From Ponticaulis koreensis DSM 19734 (GTDB lineage: Bacteria > Pseudomonadota > Alphaproteobacteria > Caulobacterales > Hyphomonadaceae), in the NCBI RefSeq assembly GCF_000420665.1, contig NZ_ATVJ01000001.1, forward strand, positions 1,931,588 through 1,995,587: DNA of 64,000 bases, given 5' to 3'. The notes beneath the pieces were generated by a model. That model made no database searches. It was not told the origin of the DNA and saw nothing but the letters and a program-made list of their open reading frames with translations. Shown here one piece after another: positions 35,401 through 42,663 of this stretch; the first letter of the stretch is position 1; every line of letters starts with the position of its first letter. A program made the position numbers and the translations under genes.

Positions 35401-36844
35401 ATGGGATGTCGATCATGATCGTGAGAACGTCGAGATCTTTAAGCGCTTTGAGGTGCCCGCGTTGCACGAATTCCGAGCCACCCGAATCGCCGCCCATTGC
35501 GAGATAGACGACGGCGCCCTGATAATTTTTTAGCGGCGGCTGATCAAAGCCCTCGGCGTTCTTCTCATGCAGTTCGAACAGGCGGCCCAAAAAGCCGCTT
35601 TCTGCATAATATTCGAGGCCGCTCTTAGTTGCGCGCAATGATGCGCGGTCAAACTTCGCTTTTTTGAGTTGCTTCAGCAGAGCTTCGGCGAAAGAACCGG
35701 CAGAGAACTCTGACGGGACAAGCAGATTGTAACCGTCGAAAGTTTCGGCAACGTCGATATCCGGTGAGGTGAGCAGCATTTTGCCGCCAGCCAGCATCTC
35801 AACGGCAACGCCAGACCCGCGAATGCGGTAGGATTCCGGTTCATAGCCGAGGAAGCAGATATCGGTTTCGTCGATGGCCGTCTGGTATTCTTCGGTTGAG
35901 AGCTTACCGAGGATTTGAATGTTGTCGTACGTTTTGGCGAGGTTTTCCAGCGTACGACGGGCTGTCTTGATCTCGACGGTGTCATTCAGCGGAGAGGAGA
36001 AGGTCTGCAGCTGGAAGCGGATTTTCTGGAAATCATCGCCCAGTTCTTGAATCATCCGGTCAATCACGCCGGGCAGAAGCTGGAAGCCCTTCTCATGACG
36101 CGCTTCACCAAGGAAGGCGATAACCGGCCGCGGGTCGTCGCCCATGCGCTGCTCGAAACAGTGGTCGGGCAGAGGGCCAACCATCATTGGGAAGTGAAGG
36201 CCGACCTGTTCTTCATACGTCTTCTGCAGCCGGATTGTCTCTGTATGGAAAAAGGCGTAACGGCCGATAAAGCCCTGCTGATTGTACTTATTCAGGATGT
36301 CGCAGAAGGTATAATTGCCAACGCGCTCGCCCTGAATGAGCTCCGGAAGAATGTAGATTTGCGCATACAGTTTCGGACGCAGATGGTCCGGCCGCAGCAT
36401 AAGGAAAACAAACCATGCATGCGCCAGCGGCGTGGAGACTGTGTGGCAGTAGAATGTGTCGTCCGCGGTGAAACGGAGTTCCTCGTCAATTGCGAGCAAT
36501 TGCTGGAGATGGATTTCCCAGTCATGCAGCTCGTATTCGTCGTTGAACTCTACCGGAATACGGCGACGGCCCTCCGAGATGCCCGGAAAATCAAAGGCCA
36601 GCGCTTTGAAATGCGCACGGATTGAAAAGCCGAGCTTCTTGTTAAGTGCTTTCGATTCGGGAAAGTGGCGGTTGGCCAGAATGGTGACTGCGTAGCCAGA
36701 CTCGACTGCACTGGCAGCCACACGGACAGATGTCTGATAGTTGTGGCCGGTACCGATCTGCAGGTCTGGATCGAGAATAAAAAGCCGTTGCTTTGCGCTT
36801 TTTTTGCTTCTCGCACGTGAGGTGCTTTTTATTTCTCTGAACAT
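32456..36844 (-). CDS. Giant double glycosyltransferase with beta-sandwich repeats
   Basis: A 1462-residue protein. Residues about 17-430 form a GT4-like glycosyltransferase (RLFILDPDLQIGTGHNYQTS at the start, VIAFLGEARHEKGFQLLPG, SGVAVEMLAGGKMLL near the end). Residues about 440-880 form a second one (VVYLAMGGDSGGSEFVQRG, then LSITEGTGFPTKVIETLSDG, the nucleotide-sugar site). A beta-sandwich module follows (about 920-1055, GDWSFPEAAHTWMDGRRAG), then a Pro/Glu-rich linker, a more divergent module (about 1085-1235), a second Pro-rich linker and a third module (about 1270-1415, GDWSFPESGHQWMEGREAA). There is no signal peptide. It should transfer two sugars or build a repeat at the cytoplasmic face before export by the ABC transporter encoded downstream. 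The repeated modules may bind the growing glycan; this is inference. Confidence 0.85.
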   Translation of the reverse strand: MFREIKSTSRARSKKSAKQRLFILDPDLQIGTGHNYQTSVRVAASAVESGYAVTILANRHFPESKALNKKLGFSIRAHFKALAFDFPGISEGRRRIPVEFNDEYELHDWEIHLQQLLAIDEELRFTADDTFYCHTVSTPLAHAWFVFLMLRPDHLRPKLYAQIYILPELIQGERVGNYTFCDILNKYNQQGFIGRYAFFHTETIRLQKTYEEQVGLHFPMMVGPLPDHCFEQRMGDDPRPVIAFLGEARHEKGFQLLPGVIDRMIQELGDDFQKIRFQLQTFSSPLNDTVEIKTARRTLENLAKTYDNIQILGKLSTEEYQTAIDETDICFLGYEPESYRIRGSGVAVEMLAGGKMLLTSPDIDVAETFDGYNLLVPSEFSAGSFAEALLKQLKKAKFDRASLRATKSGLEYYAESGFLGRLFELHEKNAEGFDQPPLKNYQGAVVYLAMGGDSGGSEFVQRGHLKALKDLDVLTIMIDIPWPFQDANSYNAWKKERVSRFFKSWDDFEFLPLFGSMLSGRIAEAGFSNPQYMDKRENLAHSAQRSYMERFFGLNSTTKMALDRFNLKGIFTNYAYSLPMVRNVFSDVDAPVVVELHDWLEHQNRIRRKLRDKGDFDTRWNNELDKRERLDEQKTSELADYAIAIAGPLKESYETENNKVEVLRPIPIAGLWDHRVDISDPVACETYLKDNIQKNVYMKTAMLLHDVDTVEVDMLYVGTSHPANNVSLLSFIEKTFLPFLAPRGYRLFIAGSISRVVNEVDETQLAKYPTSIVPLGRVDDLGVIYQMAKVTVLSITEGTGFPTKVIETLSDGQAFAINDRALYDLADEAKEYFHVATSPEDMADDILSLLESEDARRQRAQDGFRFASKYFSHDRYYQKLAEYFELEPPAEPYEETVDEHREAVPFPVRIEEDEFFEFESKTTYTINGQILKHDFMLGDWSFPEAAHTWMDGRRAGFLLRAPKNAGVPHRIYLAASTVGDLVASGQTMTVLINGEEIGTYKFNKNFMLFDIGIPPGAILPGGTFVMEFVAKLTADVPGDVRDLSISVKELTIKCEEGAAIAPAPEPVAPAAAPEPKPEPVEPKSDIIPTPVKDGEWQFVSAASGFDGTSLDEGWSHMEADGVWLVGSSGVIHVGWNSFDTPKRVEMFLSTKTLALDEGALNLVFSVNGVKAHEELIDTDQRSILFDIPSDALSDDDVYRIELAPDRNFVPEGDLRTLSVMLSGFSLASSLYLASHPDKTDAPAPAEPSEPAPAFADTTETPSTPDDVLASGRDFESEFIMMGRVADIPVNTVVKSSLSGGLSAGQMGDWSFPESGHQWMEGREAALVVRPKDGSSKIESLKLDISFFRDLVINATPYRILINGEVQHADSAQAGEQHLIIDLRDAEPAETYLIEFIIGGEGGLAQDGRQLSLCLNGVAIYDHLVTPTPEATDRGTATGISAARLRQRVVEGIKRRITNRTLR

Positions 36845-36979
36845 ATCAAATCGTACACTTAATGCGGGCCTGAAATTATTCCCGACCTGAACGCAACTGA
36901 CGTGTTCATAAAGCTATACGCCGTAGGTGGCGTCAACGCCCGAAACCCCAAAACGCGTCGTCCTGGCCAGATATGCTTA

Positions 36980-37023
36980 GCGACGCCCCACCGATACAGA
37001 TGTATCGGAGTTGAGAGCGTCGC
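36980..37023 (-). other. Nested hairpin after the WcbI-like gene
   Basis: An outer stem of seven pairs (GCGACGC / GCGTCGC) encloses an inner perfect eight-pair stem (CCGATACA / TGTATCGG, two-base loop). It starts 13 bases after the stop of the WcbI-like gene and lies upstream of the giant glycosyltransferase. No T-tract follows, so it is not a standard terminator; it may stabilise the RNA end or separate the two transcripts. Confidence 0.4.
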
Positions 37024-37035
37024 CAGCGGGTATGA

Positions 37036-37929
37036 CTATGCCATCGCCGGAGCGAATTTGAGTGGTGTAAGCGGTTGCAGATCCATGATGCTGCATTTCT
37101 TCGAGCGGCAGAATTCGGCGAAGAATTTTGCGCTCATACGCATTGCCGTTTCACGCGACACGTCGATAGAATTGCCTTCTACCTTGCCTCGTACGACCTG
37201 AGACGTGCGGTATTCAAACCCCAGTGCTTCGGCGAGGTAATCCGGAACCGGAAAATAAGAGCGTGTGACGAGATCATTCGCAGCCGGTGGAATCAGACGC
37301 GGCGTTGCTTTCTCACCGAGATGTTTGACCAGACGGTCGCCCAGCTCGCCGAGTACGCTTCCTGCCGGAAGATTGAAGTTGTAGAATGTCTGAGACTTTC
37401 TGCTTTCGGAAGCGATGAAGTCCGCAATCTTAACGTCGAAATCCTTCTCGGCGTTCTGATAGCTGCTGACCGCAGAGTCCCAAGTTGCCTGGACATCGAT
37501 TGTTTCACCGGGTGCCGTGCGCACGAGTAGGTGGATGACATCTTCCACATCAAGGCCGCGCTTCATCAGCTCGAGAATGACGGAGTAGTGATAATCTCCA
37601 GCCAGTGCCGGGTTGTATAGGAACTCGCCTTTGGAGATGACGTAGCCGACATCAGGCTGGAGGCCATAAAAGACCAGCGGAGCGAACGGGATAACCGCGC
37701 TGCCATGCTTGCCTTTTAGCGCGTCAATGCTGAGATCGTCGCCCTTATCGTACGATGTGAAAATAACATCATAGTTTCCAAGATTGTCTTTGACTGTGGC
37801 CTTGGTCGCCGGGTCGAGAAATTCCGGCTGATAGGAGTCTACCTTCTCAAACAGATCCAGAGATCTGAAGTATTCACCCAATGCGTGGTGACAGTGGTCT
37901 GACAAGACCACCAGCGACAGGTTACTCAT
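37036..37929 (-). CDS. WcbI-like polysaccharide biosynthesis protein
   Basis: A 297-residue protein without signal peptide. The layout resembles the WcbI family of capsule-locus enzymes: an N-terminal LSDHCHHALGEYF, then PFAPLVFYGLQPDVGYVI, the GDYHYSVILELMKRGLDVED stretch, a conserved Trp, an AEKDFDVKIADF helix and FYNFNLPAGSVLGELGDRL. WcbI crystallised with coenzyme A and may be an acyl or sulfo-group transferase acting on capsule sugars; the reaction is not settled. The ATG has GAGGGA eight bases upstream. It is on the strand of the giant glycosyltransferase, 190 bases upstream. Confidence 0.6.
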   Translation of the reverse strand: MSNLSLVVLSDHCHHALGEYFRSLDLFEKVDSYQPEFLDPATKATVKDNLGNYDVIFTSYDKGDDLSIDALKGKHGSAVIPFAPLVFYGLQPDVGYVISKGEFLYNPALAGDYHYSVILELMKRGLDVEDVIHLLVRTAPGETIDVQATWDSAVSSYQNAEKDFDVKIADFIASESRKSQTFYNFNLPAGSVLGELGDRLVKHLGEKATPRLIPPAANDLVTRSYFPVPDYLAEALGFEYRTSQVVRGKVEGNSIDVSRETAMRMSAKFFAEFCRSKKCSIMDLQPLTPLKFAPAMA

Positions 37930-38418
37930 AAAATTGTCCCTCGTTCAGTACGCCTGAAACGCAATGCACGACAACAATAGTCCCCACTGCCGCCATGAGT
38001 GAAAACATGCACTCATAAACATCACGTCCCGTGGTGGGCAATCTATAGATATCGAGTCAGGTGTCCAGCCGAATAAGTGTGAATTTCAGTAGTAAAGCCG
38101 CACGTATTCCCGCGTTACAATGACGCCTGATTGAAGGGTTTTAACAGGGCACGACATCAGGGAAGCACCTTCTGGTAGTGTTTTTTGTGCACTAAGGGGC
38201 GGTAGGCCTGAAAATCCGGCGAATTCATTGTGAATTCTTGCTACTTAAAGCGGAGCGAACTGAGTGAGACGGCAATTTTCGGCACTGGGGATGTGGAGAT
38301 GTCGAATAGAATGAAAGTTTAAATATATGCAGTGCTGAACTGAATTTGACCGGCGATGAGCAGTAATTCGGCAGAAAAACAGGTTCAGTTTTGTTATGCA
38401 GGGATGTGAGCTACTTGC
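37930..38418. other. Intergenic region with two dyad sequences
   Basis: About 490 A/T-richer bases without a convincing gene. Two inverted repeats are visible: ATGAGTG-8-CACTCAT at 37995-38016, close to the start of the WcbI-like gene and a possible operator, and GAATTC-5-GAATTC at 38221-38237. No clear sigma70 promoter was found by eye. The far end holds the terminator of the acyltransferase gene. Confidence 0.4.
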
Positions 38419-38449
38419 AAAAAAAAGCGGGACCGTTTGCAGGTCCCGC
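38419..38449 (-). terminator. Terminator of acyltransferase gene
   Basis: A perfect eight-pair stem (GCGGGACC / GGTCCCGC, seven-base loop) followed on the minus strand by eight T. Confidence 0.82.
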
Positions 38450-38469
38450 GATTTTGAAGCCAGTCGACG

Positions 38470-39165
38470 TTATACGCCGCTTTGTAACTCAGAAAGGATG
38501 CCTTCTTCCATTTCGTTCGGGCCCATCGGAGACCGACACCAGGAGACGTTGTCTTTGATCTTCTTGGCTGGAATCCCGCCAAAAATGGTTTTCGCTGGCA
38601 TGTCGGACGTCAGGATGGAGCCTGCGCCCAGAATACCGCCCGGACCGATACGAACATCCGGCATGATAGTCGTACGGCGTCCAATCCAGACATGCTTGCC
38701 AATCTCGATTTTACGGCGATGGGCGTTCACGACATCCATGGTTTCAAGGTCGATAATGCCATGCTGGTCATTAGACTGAAGCAGGATTTCATCTGACCAG
38801 AGACCGTTCTCGCCAATTTTTACATCAGCCAGGTCCATAACCATACGTGCAGAGTTGATCGTTACACCTTCACCAATACGCAGAGTGCTTGGTCGCCATG
38901 TGCGGATATTAGCGAAGATGTGTCCGGCTGTATGAATCTCGATTTTTGCGCTGCCCGGGCCGATTACGAATGTCAGATTGCCGTTCAGATTCGGCTTGGA
39001 GATCAGAATGTCGACATTGTTACGGTTACCGCCAATTGGGGGCGATTTAAACTGAAGAGCCCCCATTGAGGATTGTGGAGCGCGGACGCGGCAGTTTCGA
39101 AACAGGCTGCGCTGCCCTTCGGGCATAAATTCTGCGAGGTCGAATTCCTTCAGCTCCTCACTCAT
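38470..39165 (-). CDS. Hexapeptide-repeat acyltransferase
   Basis: A 231-residue protein with left-handed beta-helix repeats: LRIGEGVTINSARMVMDLAD, VKIGENGLWSDEILL, KIEIGKHVWIGRRTTIMPDV and RIGPGGILGAGSILTSDMP, closed by FGGIPAKKIKDNV. This is the acetyltransferase (CatB/maltose acetyltransferase-like) pattern; such enzymes in glycan loci O- or N-acetylate sugars with acetyl-CoA. The N-terminal 90 residues are outside the core repeat and unassigned. It overlaps the upstream sulfotransferase gene by four bases (ATGA), so they are coupled. Confidence 0.82.
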   Translation of the reverse strand: MSEELKEFDLAEFMPEGQRSLFRNCRVRAPQSSMGALQFKSPPIGGNRNNVDILISKPNLNGNLTFVIGPGSAKIEIHTAGHIFANIRTWRPSTLRIGEGVTINSARMVMDLADVKIGENGLWSDEILLQSNDQHGIIDLETMDVVNAHRRKIEIGKHVWIGRRTTIMPDVRIGPGGILGAGSILTSDMPAKTIFGGIPAKKIKDNVSWCRSPMGPNEMEEGILSELQSGV

Positions 39166-39914
39166 ACGTATTCCTCTCCCCAGAAGTCAGCTGGTTTGTT
39201 GCAATAATAAAATAGGTTCTGGACGTCTTTTGAGAGCGTCTTCTGAATTTCGGCGATCCGTTCTTCAGAAATATCTTTGACTGACCAGCGCTTCACATCG
39301 GTTGCATAGGCTGCGCCGACATTGTGACGCTCTGGCGGGATCTGGTCGCCGATTTCGTCAATGCCGAGGAAGTGGAAGATGTCGTTCATCGTCTCGGCGT
39401 GCTTGCTGATCAGGTCTTCCATGAAGACGACTTTGATCTGACGAGTTGGGAAGAGCGCAAGATAAGCCTGCAGCTGATAGTAATACCGTGTGCGGTCGAT
39501 AAAGAACTTCCGGTGCTGTTCATGCGCCAGAGATTTTTCAATATCCTTGAAGGTGTGGGCCTGCGTGCGGGACCAGTGATTGAAGTGTGAGACAATCCGC
39601 TTGATCGGTTCGCGGACGATGTAGATAATCTTCATGTCCGGATTGAGGTCGTAAATGTTCTGCGGAACGTCAGGAAACTCGTCGCGGAAAGAATATTGCG
39701 GCGTGGATTCAAAATAGATTTTTACGCCGTCACGAACTTTGAAGTTCGATTTGTACCAGTCGTCGCCCTTATCCATGAAGCGTGAGAAGTACATCAGCTC
39801 TTTATCACCAGCGCCAAAAACCTGCGGATGTGCGTCCAGATAGTTGTGAAGAGATGTCGTGCCTGCCTTGCCGGCGCCAACAACGATCAGGTTAGGAATG
39901 GTCGTGTTCTGCAT
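39162..39914 (-). CDS. PAPS-dependent sulfotransferase
   Basis: A 250-residue cytosolic sulfotransferase of the heparan-sulfate/NodH-like type. Both cofactor motifs are clear: the 5' phosphosulfate loop GAGKAGTTSLHNYL (13-26) and the 3' phosphate stretch VREPIKRIVSHFNHW. It moves sulfate from PAPS to a sugar hydroxyl or amine. No PAPS synthesis gene is in the window. It is coupled to the hexapeptide acyltransferase, so both probably decorate the same glycan. Confidence 0.88.
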   Translation of the reverse strand: MQNTTIPNLIVVGAGKAGTTSLHNYLDAHPQVFGAGDKELMYFSRFMDKGDDWYKSNFKVRDGVKIYFESTPQYSFRDEFPDVPQNIYDLNPDMKIIYIVREPIKRIVSHFNHWSRTQAHTFKDIEKSLAHEQHRKFFIDRTRYYYQLQAYLALFPTRQIKVVFMEDLISKHAETMNDIFHFLGIDEIGDQIPPERHNVGAAYATDVKRWSVKDISEERIAEIQKTLSKDVQNLFYYCNKPADFWGEEYV

Positions 39915-40229
39915 CGGGTCCCCTCACTCTACAGATATCGTACCTTACTCAGCTACTCTGCGTGATTTCAATAATCAACACCGAGTTTCCAGAAGTCGGA
40001 CGTGACGAAAATTCTTTTGGGGAGGTGCAGCTGATTGGAACGCGCGCGCAATGATGCAGAATGAATTGTTGGTCCAAAATACATATTTTCCAATATTGTG
40101 AGCGCTATTGCTTAGTGCCTGCGCAGTTACCAGCTCGCTAGGAGAGCCCTTGCCGGTTTGTATAAAATCAGGTTGCGTCGGCGTAAAATATCAGCATGAC
40201 ATGCCTGCGTTGATTATAGGGGACTTTGA
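39915..40229. other. Divergent intergenic region
   Basis: About 315 bases between divergent sulfotransferase genes, expected to hold promoters for both. I found no clear -35/-10 pair and no small gene. Short A/T-rich stretches occur at about 40075-40100 and 40160-40190. Confidence 0.4.
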
Positions 40230-41186
40230 GTGGCTAAAAAGAAGACCGTGTTTCTGCATATCGGTACGAACAAGACCGGTACGTCCAGCATTCAGCACCA
40301 TTTCTTTCAAAACCGCGCCCTGCTGGCCAGCCACGGCATCTGCTACCCCGGCCTCGGACAAGACGCTGCCGCGCATCATGAGCTGCTGAGCTGGGTAACC
40401 CACCCGAAAAAGCATGAGAAACACCTCAAAGCGCTGCGTAAGGAAATTGCTCCATTCGATACCGCGATCATTTCCAGCGAGTCACTCTGCGATCTTGAGA
40501 AGCCGGAAACGCTGAAAGAGGTGTTCGCCGGTTATGACATTCGGATCATTCTGTATCTACGTGATCCTGTCCGCTATCTTCTCAGCTGGTGGCAGCAGGA
40601 CATCCAGATGGGCAAGCGCTATCCTGATATGAGCCAGTATCTGGTCACCAAGCGCCGCTCCTATATCGATCTGGTTGACCGTTGGGTGGAGGTGTTCGGC
40701 AAGGCGAATGTCACCACGCATGTTTATGATCGTCAGCAATTGCCTAAGGGCGATGTTCTGCTCGACTTCAAAAACATCACAGGCACGAGTGATATTGAAG
40801 GCATGCAGCGCCTGCCATGGGATAATAACCCAAGCGTTTCGGGAAACCTTCTTTACTTCAAACTCGTCTACAATACGCTGCGTCTCCCAGATGCGACGAG
40901 CCAGAAAATGATTGATGGCCTGACGGATGCGTCCAAGCTGGATTCGACCTTCCGTATCGTGCCTAAGGTGCCTGAAATCCTGGCTGCGGGTACGCGCCGG
41001 ATTTACAATGAAGAACTTAAAGAACTTCGTGATCGCCATGGGGTGGAAGTGCCTACGACCCGGTCTATCGATGGCGTCCGTATTCCTGAGTTGGACACAA
41101 TCCGCCGTGATTTTCGCAAAGTCATGGAATTCTCCGAAGAGAAGGGCCTGCCCCTTGCTGAAATGGCGAAGTATGTGAAATTCTGA
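40230..41186 (+). CDS. Sulfotransferase-like protein
   Basis: A 318-residue protein that starts at GTG (AGGGG ahead of it) with the loop VFLHIGTNKTGTSSIQHHFF, resembling the PAPS 5' phosphosulfate loop. Around residue 110 LYLRDPVRYLLSWWQQDIQ fits the 3' phosphate-binding segment (RDP...S). It is probably a sulfotransferase acting on the local glycan. It resembles the proteins encoded at 9.9 and 43.5 kb in its first 20 residues. The short coiled-coil gene follows 47 bases later. Confidence 0.78.
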   Translation: MAKKKTVFLHIGTNKTGTSSIQHHFFQNRALLASHGICYPGLGQDAAAHHELLSWVTHPKKHEKHLKALRKEIAPFDTAIISSESLCDLEKPETLKEVFAGYDIRIILYLRDPVRYLLSWWQQDIQMGKRYPDMSQYLVTKRRSYIDLVDRWVEVFGKANVTTHVYDRQQLPKGDVLLDFKNITGTSDIEGMQRLPWDNNPSVSGNLLYFKLVYNTLRLPDATSQKMIDGLTDASKLDSTFRIVPKVPEILAAGTRRIYNEELKELRDRHGVEVPTTRSIDGVRIPELDTIRRDFRKVMEFSEEKGLPLAEMAKYVKF

Positions 41187-41233
41187 TTGCGGAATCAGGC
41201 AACCAAACATGCGTCGGGGGCGCGCTTATCAGA

Positions 41234-41461
41234 ATGTGGCCATTCAGTACCATCAAGAACAAGATTGTTTCGCTTACCCGCACGACGGTCAAAATGGAGC
41301 TGGAGGGTGAGTCGATCACTTTCCTGTCCGCTAAAGCGCTGGTGGAGATGTTTGATATGCGTCTCGCTCGTATCGAGACCGAAGCGCTCACGCGGATAGA
41401 TGATCTGGAGCAGCAGGTCGAAAGCCTGAAACGCGAGCTCGAGCGCAAACATGAAGATTGA
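41234..41461 (+). CDS. Small coiled-coil protein
   Basis: A 75-residue protein without known family. The first half is mixed (MWPFSTIKNKIVSLTR), and the C-terminal half is a strongly predicted coiled coil with heptads of Ile/Leu (LARIETEALTRIDDLEQQVE, then SLKRELERKHED). It overlaps the next glycosyltransferase gene by 11 bases, so the two are likely translationally coupled. It may act as an oligomerising partner of that enzyme; this is inference. It could also be a chance frame, but the overlap and composition argue for a gene. Confidence 0.6.
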   Translation: MWPFSTIKNKIVSLTRTTVKMELEGESITFLSAKALVEMFDMRLARIETEALTRIDDLEQQVESLKRELERKHED

Positions 41462-42647
41462 TATCTGGTCGCCTCTGCCGCCGGTACCGAGTGGCATTGC
41501 GCACTATACCCAGCAGGTGTTTTCGACCGGATTTGATGACTTCGATATCCAGTTTGTAGATAGGGCAGGGGCACCGTTTCGTTCGGACGCCGTCCCGATC
41601 TACCAGCTCGGAAACAACCCGTATCACGAGTTCATTTACCTCGCTGCGCTGGACCGGCCAAGGATAGTGGAAATCCATGACTTCTCTGTGCACCATCTCG
41701 TCACCGAGATGACGCTCGCAAAGGGCGATAGGACGGCTTACGAATATGTGCTCGGCAAAGCTGCGGGAGAACGAGGTATCTCACTCGCGCAGAAGCGGGG
41801 TCAGAAAATGCCGGAGTACCACCCGCAACTTCAGTTCGAGATGCCGTTGCTGGAGCCGTTTATTCGCGATGCCTACCATGTGATTGTGCATTCGCGCTGG
41901 GCGCGTCAGCGTACTAAGATGATCCGCCGTGATGCACCGGTGTCAATGATCCCGCATTTCTGTCAGACGCCAGAAGAGAGCGGAGTGTCAGCAGATGCGC
42001 GTGGAGTTGTGCGCAAACGTTTGAATATTGCTGACGATGAGACAATGATCTTGTGTGCGGGATTTGTGACGCCGCCCAAACGGATCGATCTTGTCCTGAA
42101 AGCACTGGAGCGTTGCCAAGAAGCAGGCGATACGAAGTTCAGACTGGTGATCGCGGGGGAGGTAATGGACTCGGGCGTTCTGCGTCTCATCCAGAAGTTT
42201 CCGGATCAGTCCCGCATTTCCTTGCTAGGCTACACAGATGAAAAACAGTTCGATGAGCTGTTCATGGCGGCCGATCTTGTTCCGGCGCTCCGCTGGCCGT
42301 CGGTTGGAGAATCGTCAGGCGTTGCATCGCGGGCAGTGGGCTTCGGAAAGCGCACACTCGCGTTCAATCTGAAAGCCTTCGCTGATTTGCCGAAAGCGTG
42401 TGCCGACCTGATTTCCCTCGGTTCAGATGAGGAGATGGCGGCGCAGATCGCCGACGCATTCTCTGAGCAAATCCGCGGGCAGGGCCGGGCTGTGGATCAG
42501 AGCGCGCTTGAATTATATTTGTCCGAAAAGGCAGGGCTTGGTGCCGTCCGGCAGAAATATCGCCAGCTGTTCGAGCATATCGCGGATGTAGGTCAGCAGG
42601 CTGTGACCGATATGCGTCAGACGCAGCTGAGCGTTGGAAGAGAGTAG
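41451..42647 (+). CDS. GT4 family glycosyltransferase
   Basis: A 398-residue cytoplasmic glycosyltransferase. The N-terminal domain opens with IWSPLPPVPSGIAHYTQQV, the C-terminal Rossmann domain has ILCAGFVTPPKRIDLVLKAL, FRLVIAGEV, ISLLGYTDEKQFDELF and ALRWPSVGESSGVASRAVGF, the nucleotide-sugar region of GT4 enzymes. It should add a sugar from an NDP- or UDP-donor with retention of configuration. It follows the coiled-coil gene by overlap and converges on a sulfotransferase gene with only nine bases between. Confidence 0.88.
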   Translation: MKIDIWSPLPPVPSGIAHYTQQVFSTGFDDFDIQFVDRAGAPFRSDAVPIYQLGNNPYHEFIYLAALDRPRIVEIHDFSVHHLVTEMTLAKGDRTAYEYVLGKAAGERGISLAQKRGQKMPEYHPQLQFEMPLLEPFIRDAYHVIVHSRWARQRTKMIRRDAPVSMIPHFCQTPEESGVSADARGVVRKRLNIADDETMILCAGFVTPPKRIDLVLKALERCQEAGDTKFRLVIAGEVMDSGVLRLIQKFPDQSRISLLGYTDEKQFDELFMAADLVPALRWPSVGESSGVASRAVGFGKRTLAFNLKAFADLPKACADLISLGSDEEMAAQIADAFSEQIRGQGRAVDQSALELYLSEKAGLGAVRQKYRQLFEHIADVGQQAVTDMRQTQLSVGRE

Positions 42648-42663
42648 GCCTGACGCCTACTCT
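42641..42663. terminator. Symmetric hairpin holding both convergent stop codons
   Basis: A perfect nine-pair stem (AGAGTAGGC / GCCTACTCT, five-base loop). The TAG of the glycosyltransferase gene is in one arm and the TAG of the convergent sulfotransferase gene in the other. No T-tract on either strand. Confidence 0.5.

Noticed and set aside
35915..36625. 236-codon plus-strand frame opposite the giant glycosyltransferase
   Set aside because: The glycosyltransferase motifs are on the minus strand throughout; this is a complementary-strand artefact.
40150..40195. Possible promoter boxes before the plus-strand sulfotransferase-like gene
   Set aside because: TTGCCG, TATAAA and TAAAAT occur, but none are at a 15-19 base spacing from a matching partner.
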